DNA of 64,000 nt from NCBI RefSeq assembly GCF_016827675.1, contig NZ_JAERJA010000006.1:124001-188000 (forward strand). The letters are read 5' to 3'. This DNA is from Nocardioides limicola (GTDB lineage Bacteria; Actinomycetota; Actinomycetes; Propionibacteriales; Nocardioidaceae). A program made the translations under genes and the position numbers. Below the pieces are notes generated by a model. The model saw only the letters and a list, made by a program, of their open reading frames with translations. It was not told the DNA's origin and made no database searches. Shown piece after piece: positions 28,098-36,570 of the stretch (positions are counted from its first letter, which is position 1; every line of letters starts with the position of its first letter).

Positions 28098-28775
28098 ATG
28101 CCTCGGCTCTCCGCCGTACTCAAGGCCGGCTACGTCGCCGTTGCGGCCGTCGACGCGCTGCTCGCCGGCTCAGCGTCACCCCGGATGCACCGTGCCCGCA
28201 TGGTGACCAAGCCGTTGCTGATGCCGCTGCTGGCCGGGTCGCTGGTCACCGCACCGGCCGGTTCGCCGCTGCGTACGCCGGTGCTCGCCGCGCAGGCGGC
28301 CGGCTGGGTCGGCGACGTGGCCCTGCTCAGCGAGGACCGCGGCCGGTTCCGGATCGGTGCCGGCGCGTTCGCCGTCGGGCACCTCGCCTACATCTCGGGC
28401 TTCACCGGGCTGCGTCGCCACGACTCCGGGCCCTGGCAGGAGCGCCCGGCCCGGGCGCTGGCCGGCGTCTGGGCGGTGACCGCGCCGGCGGTGATCCGGC
28501 GAGCCCGCGGCGAGGGCCTGGCGATGCCGGTGGCCGGCTACTCGCTGGTGCTGACCTCGATGGTGGTCACCGCCACCCGGCTCGATGAGACGGTGTCGGC
28601 CCGGACCCGACGGCGTGCCGCCGCGGGCGCGTTGCTCTTCCTCGCCTCCGACTCGATCCTCAGTGCCCGCCGGTTCCTGGTGCACGATCCGCCGGCCCTG
28701 ATGGAGGGCGTGGTGATGGCCACCTACACGGCCGGCCAGTTCCTACTCAGCGAATCCGCAGCCTCACCCACGTGA
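28098..28775 (+). CDS. Lysoplasmalogenase (YhhN/TMEM86) family membrane protein
   Basis: 225 aa with about seven to eight hydrophobic segments. YhhN features include MVTKPLLMPLLAGSL near residue 34, WVGDVALLSED near 74, FAVGHLAYISGF near 94, and SDSILSARRFL near 190. Family members hydrolyse the vinyl-ether bond of lysoplasmalogens in eukaryotes; the bacterial role is not settled. CAGGAGG sits 6 nt before the ATG. Its last 12 bp overlap tail-to-tail with the convergent large membrane gene. Confidence 0.87.
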   Translation: MPRLSAVLKAGYVAVAAVDALLAGSASPRMHRARMVTKPLLMPLLAGSLVTAPAGSPLRTPVLAAQAAGWVGDVALLSEDRGRFRIGAGAFAVGHLAYISGFTGLRRHDSGPWQERPARALAGVWAVTAPAVIRRARGEGLAMPVAGYSLVLTSMVVTATRLDETVSARTRRRAAAGALLFLASDSILSARRFLVHDPPALMEGVVMATYTAGQFLLSESAASPT

Positions 28776-31160
28776 CTCGCTTCCCCTCGCGAAGTGGGGT
28801 TTGTGGCCCGCCGAGGTGGGGTTCGTGGCCGGCCGAGGTGGGGGTTGTGGCCCGGCGCCGGCGTCGGCCGGATCCGCCTGGGAGTCGGCTGCGGTCCTAG
28901 CCTCACTGTCGAGCATCCCGGCGAGCTCGTCGATCCGCTGCCACATCCGCTGGTCCCGCCAGTAGCCGGTGTGCCGTCCCATCGCCGGCACCGACTGCCC
29001 GTAGACGTACCGGCTCGTCGGCGGGTCCGGGATCTCCTCGTCGACCTCCGCGATGCCCATCGGGCCACCGATGTAGTCGGTGCGGGTGTAGAAGTTGCGC
29101 CACTGCCGGACCCTGGCCCGGCCGTCGGTGAGGCCGGTCAACAGGTCGAGGGTCAGGTAGGCGGGGAAGGCCCAGTGATAGAGCTTGACCAGCGGGCTGC
29201 CGAAGGTGGCCAGCACCACCCGGTCACCGGCTGGCGCCGGCGCCCGCGCGAACTCGGCCTCCACCAGGGCGGCGGTCGCGAGCAGCGTCCCCTGGCTGTG
29301 CGCGGCGATCAGTACGGGTTCGTCGTGGTCGTGCAGCCAGCGGACCCGGCGTTGCAGATCGGGCACCGCCTTCTCGGCGTACGACGGCGGCGCCAACGGG
29401 TGGAAGCACCGCGGCCAGAAGGTGCCGACGTCCCACAGGATCCCCATCAACCGCCGAGCCTGGGGGTCTCGCCACCCCATCCGCAGCAGCAGGAAGCCCA
29501 GCACCGGCAGCGCGGCAGCGATGCTGATGCCGAGGTTGAGCAGCGCCGTCGGCACCTGCTCGCCGACCACCCAGACCAGCCACTGGGCCACCATCACGAA
29601 CAACGTCCCCACCAACGCCATCAACGTCAATGGCCAGCCGAGCCGGGTGGTGCTGCGGGCCAGGAAGCGGCCCCAGGCCACCTGCTTGACCCAGGGGATC
29701 GGCCGGTCGCCCCGCCTCAGCGCCCTGCCCAGCGGGCCGCGTGGCTTGGGCGCCGGGTCGGCGAGCGCCGACTTCATCCAGACGCCCACGCGCGGATCGG
29801 CAGGCGGCTCGGCCTTCTCCTGGGCGCGGTACTCCTCCGCGATCCTGGTCAGGTCGGCGCGCACAGCCTTCCCGCCGCGCGCCAACTCGATCAGCACGAA
29901 GGTGAGCAGCACCGCGAGCGGCAGCAGGGTGAGCCAGGGCGCCGACCTGCCGATCACCGGGAAGATGGCCATCGGGGTGCTGACGTCGCCCGGCCAGGCC
30001 AGGCCGGACTCGGCCTCCCAGACCACGGTGCCCATCCAACGGCCGGCCCAGATCATCAGCCCGAGCATCACCGAGTTCAACAAGGCGGTGGCCAGGGCCA
30101 GCGCGGTGAACGGGCCGCCGGCCAGGGACAGGTCCGGGTTCCACTGCCGGCTGCCGGCCACGTCCCACAGCACCAGTCCGAGCAGCAGCAACAGCGGCAC
30201 GAAGACCAGCGCATAGCTGAGGTTGGCCATCGCCCGGACTCCGGCCAGGTGGCCGAAGAGCGTCGCCGTGGCCGGTTGGCTCCAGGCGTACGCCGCAGTT
30301 CCGGCCAGGCACCCGGCTCCGAGCCACATCACCAGTGCCGCGCCCCGCTCGCCGTACCCGTCGAAACCGACCAGCACCAGTGCGGCGACCAGGACGGCGG
30401 CGGCGACCACGGTGAGGGTCGTTCCGAGCCCGTCCGGGATGACCGAGAGGGCCAGTACCAATGCCAGCACCGCGAGGCTGGCGCCGATGTGCAGCCGGCC
30501 GAGCCGACGCTGGGTGGCGGCACCGTCCCAGAAGCCCGGGTGCCGCAGTCCGCCGGGCAGCACCGCCGCGCTCAGGTGAGCGGGCACTTCCTGGCCCTCG
30601 GGGACCACCGGCGCGACCTGCTCGTAGCGGATCCGGGTGCGGAAGGACAGGTAACCGAACAGGCTGATCACCGCGGCCACCACCGCCGCTCCGAGCACCA
30701 CCCGCTGGGCCGGATTGTCGGCGAGCCAGGGACGGTCCCACCAGGAGAGCAGCCATCGGTCCTGCACGCAGGACCGCTGGCCGGCGCACTGATAGGCCCA
30801 CAGGTCCACCACGATCATCGTGGTCAGCACGATCAGATTGATCGTCAACGCCAGGCAGATCACCCGGACCAGGAACCGGTGCGCCAGGAACGCGGACCGC
30901 TTGGCCCGCACCCGCGGTGACACCATCCAGCCGGCCAGGTTCGCCAACGCGAACGGAAGCAGCACCAGCCAGAGCACCCGCCACGAACTGCGGGAGGTGA
31001 TGCCGCCCCACGAGTAGGCCTCCACGGGACGCTCGCCGGGGTCTCGCCGCCGATAGAAGCCGGCGTTCCGGTCGCCCCAGACGAAGACGGGGTGCGGGTC
31101 GTCCAGCAGGCTCTCCGGCGTACTGCCTCCGACACCGTGCACCCGGATCTCGACAGCCAT
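28764..31160 (-). CDS. Large membrane protein with C-terminal serine-hydrolase-like region, function unknown
   Basis: 798 aa. The start EIRVHGVGGSTPESLL resembles the oxyanion strand of alpha/beta hydrolases. Eight or more membrane helices occupy about residues 60-590. A soluble C-terminal region has the nucleophile-elbow-like IAAHSQGTLLATAAL near 645, VLATFGSPLVKLY, and a late Tyr/Asp-rich segment. This suggests a membrane-tethered hydrolase acting on lipids or wall material (inference). The last 22 residues or so (PRPATNPTSAGHKPHFARG) are encoded by a 22-bp repeat array, so the tail is repeat-derived. The ATG at 31160 is chosen because the HGVGG segment follows directly. Confidence 0.75.
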   Translation of the reverse strand: MAVEIRVHGVGGSTPESLLDDPHPVFVWGDRNAGFYRRRDPGERPVEAYSWGGITSRSSWRVLWLVLLPFALANLAGWMVSPRVRAKRSAFLAHRFLVRVICLALTINLIVLTTMIVVDLWAYQCAGQRSCVQDRWLLSWWDRPWLADNPAQRVVLGAAVVAAVISLFGYLSFRTRIRYEQVAPVVPEGQEVPAHLSAAVLPGGLRHPGFWDGAATQRRLGRLHIGASLAVLALVLALSVIPDGLGTTLTVVAAAVLVAALVLVGFDGYGERGAALVMWLGAGCLAGTAAYAWSQPATATLFGHLAGVRAMANLSYALVFVPLLLLLGLVLWDVAGSRQWNPDLSLAGGPFTALALATALLNSVMLGLMIWAGRWMGTVVWEAESGLAWPGDVSTPMAIFPVIGRSAPWLTLLPLAVLLTFVLIELARGGKAVRADLTRIAEEYRAQEKAEPPADPRVGVWMKSALADPAPKPRGPLGRALRRGDRPIPWVKQVAWGRFLARSTTRLGWPLTLMALVGTLFVMVAQWLVWVVGEQVPTALLNLGISIAAALPVLGFLLLRMGWRDPQARRLMGILWDVGTFWPRCFHPLAPPSYAEKAVPDLQRRVRWLHDHDEPVLIAAHSQGTLLATAALVEAEFARAPAPAGDRVVLATFGSPLVKLYHWAFPAYLTLDLLTGLTDGRARVRQWRNFYTRTDYIGGPMGIAEVDEEIPDPPTSRYVYGQSVPAMGRHTGYWRDQRMWQRIDELAGMLDSEARTAADSQADPADAGAGPQPPPRPATNPTSAGHKPHFARGSESRG
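28791..28856 (+). repeat. 22-bp tandem repeat array A
   Basis: Two full units with core GTGGCCCGCCGAGGTGGGG start at 28803 and 28825, flanked by partial units on both sides. The array is unspaced, which excludes a CRISPR. It lies inside the 3' end of the large membrane protein gene, on the opposite strand. Related arrays occur at 31246 and 32433. Confidence 0.85.
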
Positions 31161-31245
31161 GGCCTCGCCACCCTTGCCTGAGTCCGATCTACCTCTCCCC
31201 ATGATGGACCTCCCCGGCTCCCGTGACCATCGATTCCACACAGTC

Positions 31246-31330
31246 GAAGTGGGGCTTGTGGCCGGGCGAGGTGGGGTTCGTGGCCCGCCGAAGTGGGGGT
31301 TATGGCCGGGCGAGGTGGGGGTTGTGGCCC
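31246..31330 (+). repeat. 22-bp tandem repeat array B
   Basis: Three full units start at 31258, 31280 and 31302, preceded by a partial unit. Units vary between GAGGTGGGG and GAAGTGGGG at the same position. It fills the divergent gap between the large membrane gene and the aminotransferase. TACGCT, a possible -10 of the latter, begins immediately after the array at 31331. Confidence 0.85.
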
Positions 31331-31374
31331 TACGCTGGGAGCGGTCGGATCCGCCGGACCGATGAAGGAGAGTC

Positions 31375-32424
31375 GTGACCCGTACCCTCGAGGACGCACG
31401 CGCCGAGTTCGAGCCGACCGGCGTCTACCTCAACACCGCCACGATGGGTCTGCCGCCGCGACGCACCATCCAGGCCGGGCTCGATGCCCTCCACGCCTGG
31501 CAGCACGGCACCAGCACAGCCGACGGGTTCGACGTGGCGGTGGAGCGGTCCCGACGCGCCTTCGCGGCCTTGGTTGGCGTCGACGTCGGGCACGTGGCGA
31601 TCGGGCCCCAGGTCAGCGTCTTCACCGGACTGATCGCCTCCGGCTTGCCGGCCGACGCCGAAGTGCTGGTGCCCACCGGTGAGTTCACCAGCGTCACCTT
31701 CCCGTTCTGGGCGCGCGGACTCCGGGTCCGCGAGGCACCGCTGGCGCAACTGGCCGAGCACGTCTCCGCCGACACCACGCTGGTGGCCGCCGCGCTGGTC
31801 CAGTCGGCCGACGGGCGCCTCCTCGACCTTGATGCGGTGGTCACCGCGGCGCATCGGGTTGGCGCCCGGGTGCTGCTGGACGTCACCCAGGCAGCCGGTT
31901 GGCTGCCTGTGGATGCAGGGCGCGCCGACTACACCGTCTGCGGGGGCTACAAGTTCCTGCTCGGCCCTCGGGGGACCGCCTTCTTGTCGATGCGCGGCGA
32001 CCACATCGACGCGTTCACGCCGGTCTTCGCAGGCTGGTACGCCGGAGAGGACCCGTGGGACAGCATCTATGGCTCCCCGCTGCGGCTGGCGACCTCCGCT
32101 CGCCGCTTCGATGTGTCACCCGCCTGGCACGCCTGGGTCGGCCAGGCGGAGAGCCTCGACCTGCTCCTCGAGGTCGGTACCGATGCCATCCACCGGCACG
32201 TCACCGGCCTGGCCGGCCGCGCCGCGGAGGCTCTGGGCGTGCCGGACCCCGGCAGCGCCATCCTCAGCCTGGCGGTGACCGGCGAGACCGGTCCTGCATT
32301 GGTCAAGGCTGGTATCGCGGCCAGTCAGCGCGCTGGCCGGCTCAGGCTCTCGTTCCACCTCTACAACTCCGACGACGACGTGGACAGAGTTGTCGACGTG
32401 CTCCGCTCCGCTCGCACTCCCTGA
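31375..32424 (+). CDS. Class V aminotransferase-like PLP enzyme
   Basis: 349 aa. The N-terminus YLNTATMGLPPRRT, the Asp-containing VLLDVTQAAGWLPVD near residue 165, and the presumed PLP-lysine segment TVCGGYKFLLGPRGTAFL near 185 match cysteine-desulfurase/kynureninase-like fold I enzymes. The GTG start follows GAAGGAG. It is shorter than NifS/SufS proteins and lacks an obvious active-site cysteine loop, so an aminotransferase or lyase role is more likely than sulfur mobilisation. It sits alone between two repeat arrays. Confidence 0.85.
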   Translation: MTRTLEDARAEFEPTGVYLNTATMGLPPRRTIQAGLDALHAWQHGTSTADGFDVAVERSRRAFAALVGVDVGHVAIGPQVSVFTGLIASGLPADAEVLVPTGEFTSVTFPFWARGLRVREAPLAQLAEHVSADTTLVAAALVQSADGRLLDLDAVVTAAHRVGARVLLDVTQAAGWLPVDAGRADYTVCGGYKFLLGPRGTAFLSMRGDHIDAFTPVFAGWYAGEDPWDSIYGSPLRLATSARRFDVSPAWHAWVGQAESLDLLLEVGTDAIHRHVTGLAGRAAEALGVPDPGSAILSLAVTGETGPALVKAGIAASQRAGRLRLSFHLYNSDDDVDRVVDVLRSARTP

Positions 32425-32432
32425 GGTGGTTC

Positions 32433-32529
32433 GGCGGGCCACAACCCCCACTTCGGCGGGCCACGAGCCCCACCTCGGCGGGCCACGAGCCCCACTTCGG
32501 CGGGCCACAAACCCCACCTCGGCGGGCAC
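32433..32529 (-). repeat. 22-bp tandem repeat array C
   Basis: Four units (32433, 32455, 32477, 32499) plus a partial fifth, in reverse orientation relative to arrays A and B. Reads as GGCGGGCCACAACCCCCAC on the plus strand. GAAGTGGGG-type and GAGGTGGGG-type units alternate strictly. It occupies the gap between the convergent ends of the aminotransferase and the CitB-like regulator. Confidence 0.88.
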
Positions 32530-32585
32530 GTCGCACTGGCGGGGAGAGGGAGGGAGAGGGAGAGATGGAGGGGGGACGCGCAATC

Positions 32586-33251
32586 TCACTGAAGCCAGTG
32601 GTAGCGCCGCTCCGGCCGTCCGGTGGTGCCGTAGCGGAGCCGGACCTCAGCCTTCCCCGAGTCCACGAAGTACTCCAGATAGCGACGCGCGCTGACCCGG
32701 GACATGCCGGTCGCTTCCGCGCACTCGCTGGCGGACAGGTCGTCGGACCCCAGCAGGGCTCGCCGGACCAGTTCAGCGGTCTGCTCCGACAACCCCTTGG
32801 GCATCCCGGGTCGGGCCGTCGACGCCCCGAAGGCCCGGTCCAGCTCCACCTGGTCGCCGGCGTCCAGCATCGCCAACTCGGCATGGCGCGCGGCGTACTG
32901 CTCGAGGCGTTCGCGCAACAGCGCGGGCTCGAACGGCTTGACGATGTAGTTGACGGCACCGCCGCGCAGCGCCGCACGCACCGTCTCGGCCTCCCGCGCC
33001 GCGGTGATGATGAGTACGTCGGTGGGGGACGCAGTGTTGGCGCGGAGCCGTCGCACCACCTCGATGCCGGTGAAGTCGGGCAGGTAGATGTCCAACAGCA
33101 CCAGGTCGGGATGCAGATGCTCGATCAGCCGCAGCGCCTCGGCGCCGGTCCGTGCCTCGCCCACCACCCGGAAGCCCGGCATCTTCTCCACCAGACCCCG
33201 GTGCACCCGGGCGACCATGAAGTCGTCGTCGACCACCAGCACATCGATCAT
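32586..33251 (-). CDS. CitB/DctR-type response regulator
   Basis: 221 aa. The receiver domain has VVDDDFMVARVH near the start, the phosphoacceptor Asp in LVLLDIYLPDFTG near residue 54, and YIVKPFEP. The effector is the CitB-type HTH rather than OmpR or LuxR type (SASECAEATGMSRVSARRYL, then a short wing RLRYGTTGRPERRYHWL). It overlaps its kinase by 4 bp. Members of this family control uptake of di- and tricarboxylates. The divergent tripartite tricarboxylate transporter is its likely target. Confidence 0.92.
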   Translation of the reverse strand: MIDVLVVDDDFMVARVHRGLVEKMPGFRVVGEARTGAEALRLIEHLHPDLVLLDIYLPDFTGIEVVRRLRANTASPTDVLIITAAREAETVRAALRGGAVNYIVKPFEPALLRERLEQYAARHAELAMLDAGDQVELDRAFGASTARPGMPKGLSEQTAELVRRALLGSDDLSASECAEATGMSRVSARRYLEYFVDSGKAEVRLRYGTTGRPERRYHWLQ

Positions 33252-34846
33252 CTCTGCTCCTGAAGCGGTAGTTCCGCGGTGAAGGTGGCCCCCCAGGGCG
33301 AGTCCGGGGGCGTCGGATCGATCCTGACCCGACCACCGCGCCGGGTGCACACCACCCGGACCAGGTTGAGACCCACGCCGCGACCGCCGGGGCGGGCACT
33401 CTCCTTGGTCGAGAACCCCTCCTGGAAGATCTTGCCGCGCAGCGACTCCGGCACTCCCGGGCCGGAGTCGGAGACCGAGACGGACACCGTGTCGTCGGCG
33501 CAGTGGGCGGCCACCTCGATCACGCGCTCCGCCGACGAGGCGCGCACCGCATCGAGGGCGTTGTCGATCAGGTTGCCGAGCACGGTGACCAGGTCCGTGG
33601 CCAGGCCCTCGGGCAGCGCCGGCAGCGCCGAGTCGGAGGAGACCCGCAGCGTGGTGTCCTGCTCGTGGGCCCGGCTCACCTTGGCGATCAGCAGCGCAGC
33701 CGCGGCCGGATCGGCCACCCGAGCGGCGACGTCCGCACTCAACTGGGCGTGCGCGCCACTGATCCGGCGTACGAACCGCCGGGCCTCCTCGGGTTCCTCC
33801 AGCTCCAACAGGCCGCCGATCACGTGCAGCCGGTTGCTGAACTCATGGGCCTGAGCACGCAGCGCCTCGGTGGTGGTGCGGGAGACGTCGAGCTCGTCCT
33901 GCAGCCGGAGCAGGTCGGTGCGGTCACGCATCGTGGTCACCGAGCCGGTGGTCTGGTCGCGCTGGATGAGCGGCATCCGGTTCAGGATCACCACCCGGTC
34001 GCCGATCGGCACCACCCGGTCCCCGGATCCGCCGTCCTCGCCGGTCAGCACCGCCTGCACGTGGGGCTCGACCTCGAGGGCGGACAGCGGCTGTCCCACG
34101 GCGGTCGAGGCGATGCCGAGCAGGTCGCTGGCCGCGTCGTTGACCAACGTCACCCGATGTTGGGTGTCGAGGCCGATCACGCCCTCCCGGATGCCATGCA
34201 GCATCGCCTCACGGTGCTCCACCAGCCGGGTGATCTCGCGCGGCTCCATCCCCAAGGTCTGCCGCTTCACCCGACGGGCCAGCAGCAGCGACCCGAGGGC
34301 TCCCAGGATGCCGGCCACCCCCAGATAGACGGGCAGCACCGGGGCCGCGGTGCCCAGTCGGTCGCTGACATCGGGGTGCTCTCGGGCGGCCGCCACCGCG
34401 CCGACCACCCGGCCCGCTGAGACCACCGGGACATGGGCGCCGACGTACCGCCGATCCCGGACCGTCCAGGAGCCGATCCACGCACGCCCTTCGAGCACCC
34501 GACTGGCGGCCAGGTCGACCCGCTCGCCCACGAACTCCGGCTCCGGGCCGGCGACCACCCGCCCGGTCAGGTCCAGCACCAGCACCAGCTCGGCCCCAGA
34601 GACGGTGCGCAATCCCTCGGCCGTGGGCGCCAGGATCGCCCGGGCCTCGGCGTCGACGAGCCCGTCACGGATCACCTGCATCGACGCCCCGGTCTCGGCG
34701 ACCGCCCGCATCCGGTCCCCCTCGACCTGTCGGAAGGTGACCTCCGCCTGGGCCAACAGCACGGCCATCACGGCGACAAGCACCACCACGATGATGACCA
34801 GTTGCAGGGCCAGGAACTGGCCCGCCAGTGTCAGCCGACGACGCAC
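33248..34846 (-). CDS. CitA/DcuS-type sensor histidine kinase
   Basis: 532 aa. Two membrane helices (about residues 10-30 and 165-190) bracket an extracytoplasmic PAS-like domain of the citrate/dicarboxylate sensor type. A cytoplasmic PAS domain is at about 205-310 (GIREGVIGLDTQHRVTLVND). The kinase core has the family H-box RAQAHEFSNRLHVIGGLLEL near 338, N-box NLIDNALDAV, and G-boxes DSGPGVP and GRGVGLNLVR. It presumably senses a carboxylate outside the cell. It starts with GTG, divergent from tctC. Confidence 0.92.
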   Translation of the reverse strand: MRRRLTLAGQFLALQLVIIVVVLVAVMAVLLAQAEVTFRQVEGDRMRAVAETGASMQVIRDGLVDAEARAILAPTAEGLRTVSGAELVLVLDLTGRVVAGPEPEFVGERVDLAASRVLEGRAWIGSWTVRDRRYVGAHVPVVSAGRVVGAVAAAREHPDVSDRLGTAAPVLPVYLGVAGILGALGSLLLARRVKRQTLGMEPREITRLVEHREAMLHGIREGVIGLDTQHRVTLVNDAASDLLGIASTAVGQPLSALEVEPHVQAVLTGEDGGSGDRVVPIGDRVVILNRMPLIQRDQTTGSVTTMRDRTDLLRLQDELDVSRTTTEALRAQAHEFSNRLHVIGGLLELEEPEEARRFVRRISGAHAQLSADVAARVADPAAAALLIAKVSRAHEQDTTLRVSSDSALPALPEGLATDLVTVLGNLIDNALDAVRASSAERVIEVAAHCADDTVSVSVSDSGPGVPESLRGKIFQEGFSTKESARPGGRGVGLNLVRVVCTRRGGRVRIDPTPPDSPWGATFTAELPLQEQR

Positions 34847-35037
34847 CGAACGAGGTTCTCATGCCCCGGCCGTCCCGGCGAGCGGTCCGGCGACCACAAG
34901 TTCCACAACGTCCACTACGACCAGTGCTCGCACAACGCACACAAGGGTTACCAGCCCCCAGACCCCCGTGTTTGCCTGTGACCCGCCTCACAGCCGCGGA
35001 TCACATCCCGCGCTGGCCCACCGAGAAGGAGAGCACC

Positions 35038-36036
35038 ATGTCGACCTCACGTCGCCTCACCGCCGGAGCGTTCGCCGGAGCTGTCGCTCTGGTCGCCTCG
35101 GCCTGCAACACGACCGCCACCGCCGAGGGCGCCGACTGGCAGCCCACCAAGGCGATCGAGATGATCGCCCCCGCCAACACCGGAGGCGGCTGGGACACCC
35201 TGGCCCGCACCTCCGCCCGCGTCCTCGAGGAGGCTGACCTGATCGACCGCCCGATGCGGGTGGTGAACAAGCCCGGCGCCGGGGGTGCGATCGGTTGGGC
35301 CTACATCGCCAACAACGCAGCCGACCCGCACAAGCTGTTCGTCACCAGCCCGCCGATCCTGCTGGTCCCGCTGTCGGGGGAGTCCGACCACGACCACACC
35401 GACTTCACTCCGATCGCCCGGCTGGCCACCGACGCCATGGTCTACATGGTCGCCGAGAACTCGCCGTTCACCAGCTTCGAGCAGGTCATCGACGCCCTTC
35501 TCGACGACCCGACGTCGCTGAGCGTGGCCGGTGGCTCCGCGCCGGGCAGCATGGACCACGTCGCCCTCGCCGGAGCCGCACACGCCGCCGGAGTGGACGC
35601 GGCCCAGTTGAACTACGTCGCCTTCGACGGCGGCGGCGAGGCGACCACCGCCCTGCTCGGCGGACATGTGGACCTGGCCGTCAGCGGCGTCGCGGAGACC
35701 ACCGGCCTGATCGACGGCGGCAAGGTGCGGGTGCTGGCGGTGTCGTCGCCGGAACCGCGGGAGACCCTCCCCGACGTGCCCACCCTGCAGCAGTTGGGGA
35801 TCGACTTCACCTTCGACATCTGGCGCGGCGTGATGGGCCCGTCCGGCCTCACCCCGGAGCAGGTCGCCTACTACGAAGGCATGTACGCCGAGATGGTGGA
35901 GACGTCGCAGTGGCAGGCATCGGTCGAGCAGTTCGGCTGGGTCGACGACTACCTGGGCAGCGCTGACTTCGGTGCGTTCCTCGACGAGAAGCGCGAGGAG
36001 TTCGCCGACATCCTCAGCCAGGTCGGGCTGCGGTAA
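35038..36036 (+). CDS. tctC: Tripartite tricarboxylate transporter substrate-binding protein
   Basis: 332 aa. Lipoprotein signal with lipobox ASAC near residue 23. TctC features are EMIAPANTGGGWDTLART, VVNKPGAGGAIGWAYIANN, AGGSAPGSMDHVALAGAAHA, and VRVLAVSSPEPRE followed by DVPTLQQLGIDFTF. AGAAGGAGAG precedes the ATG. It captures the carboxylate outside the membrane and hands it to TctAB. About 190 bp separate it from the divergent sensor kinase gene, room for CitB-type regulator sites, but no repeat there was convincing. Confidence 0.93.
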   Translation: MSTSRRLTAGAFAGAVALVASACNTTATAEGADWQPTKAIEMIAPANTGGGWDTLARTSARVLEEADLIDRPMRVVNKPGAGGAIGWAYIANNAADPHKLFVTSPPILLVPLSGESDHDHTDFTPIARLATDAMVYMVAENSPFTSFEQVIDALLDDPTSLSVAGGSAPGSMDHVALAGAAHAAGVDAAQLNYVAFDGGGEATTALLGGHVDLAVSGVAETTGLIDGGKVRVLAVSSPEPRETLPDVPTLQQLGIDFTFDIWRGVMGPSGLTPEQVAYYEGMYAEMVETSQWQASVEQFGWVDDYLGSADFGAFLDEKREEFADILSQVGLR

Positions 36037-36560
36037 TGAACACCTTCGTGGTCTCCAACCGGGTGCTGGCCGTGGTGATCGCGGCCTTCTCGGTGGGGTA
36101 CCTGGTGCTCGTCTCCGGTCTCCCCGACTTCGTGTCGGTCAACGTGCCGGTGCAGCCGGCGACCGTGCCCCGTTGGCTCGGGGTGGGGCTGTTGCTGCTG
36201 GCGGTGGTGTTGTTCTTCACCACTGACGCCGAATCGGAGGCGGAGGCGCCGGCAGAGGCACCGGCGGAGGTGCCGGGGAGCAAGCCGACCGACCAGGCGT
36301 CGCCACTGCTGGGTCGCACCGGTCGCCCGTGGGCGGAGGTGGCGATCTTCCTGATCGCCATCGCCGCCTACGTGGCGCTCTTCGAGCCGCTGGGGTTCGT
36401 GCTGGCCACCGCCGGCTTCCTGGCCGGCATGGTCTGGTACCTCGGCTACCACCGCCACTGGGTCACCGGCGTGGTGAGCGTGAGCGTGCCGCTGGTCCTC
36501 TATCTGATCATGACGGTCGGCCTGGACGTGGTCCTGCCCGCCGGTCCGTTGCCCTTCTGA
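36036..36560 (+). CDS. tctB: Tripartite tricarboxylate transporter small membrane subunit (TctB)
   Basis: 174 aa with four hydrophobic segments (about residues 8-26, 44-62, 100-120 and 135-165). An acidic, alanine/proline-rich loop separates pairs one and two (ESEAEAPAEAPAEVPGS). FEPLGFVLATAGFLAGM is typical of TctB. Start and the tctC stop overlap (TAATG). It forms the membrane complex with TctA. Confidence 0.9.
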   Translation: MNTFVVSNRVLAVVIAAFSVGYLVLVSGLPDFVSVNVPVQPATVPRWLGVGLLLLAVVLFFTTDAESEAEAPAEAPAEVPGSKPTDQASPLLGRTGRPWAEVAIFLIAIAAYVALFEPLGFVLATAGFLAGMVWYLGYHRHWVTGVVSVSVPLVLYLIMTVGLDVVLPAGPLPF

Positions 36561-36570
36561 GGAGGCAGTG

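Noticed and set aside
28794..30920. Long plus-strand frame opposite the large membrane protein
   Set aside because: Antisense; the minus-strand product has coherent membrane helices and a hydrolase motif.
32433..32529. Possible CRISPR array
   Set aside because: Units are contiguous 22-mers with no spacers and no cas genes nearby.
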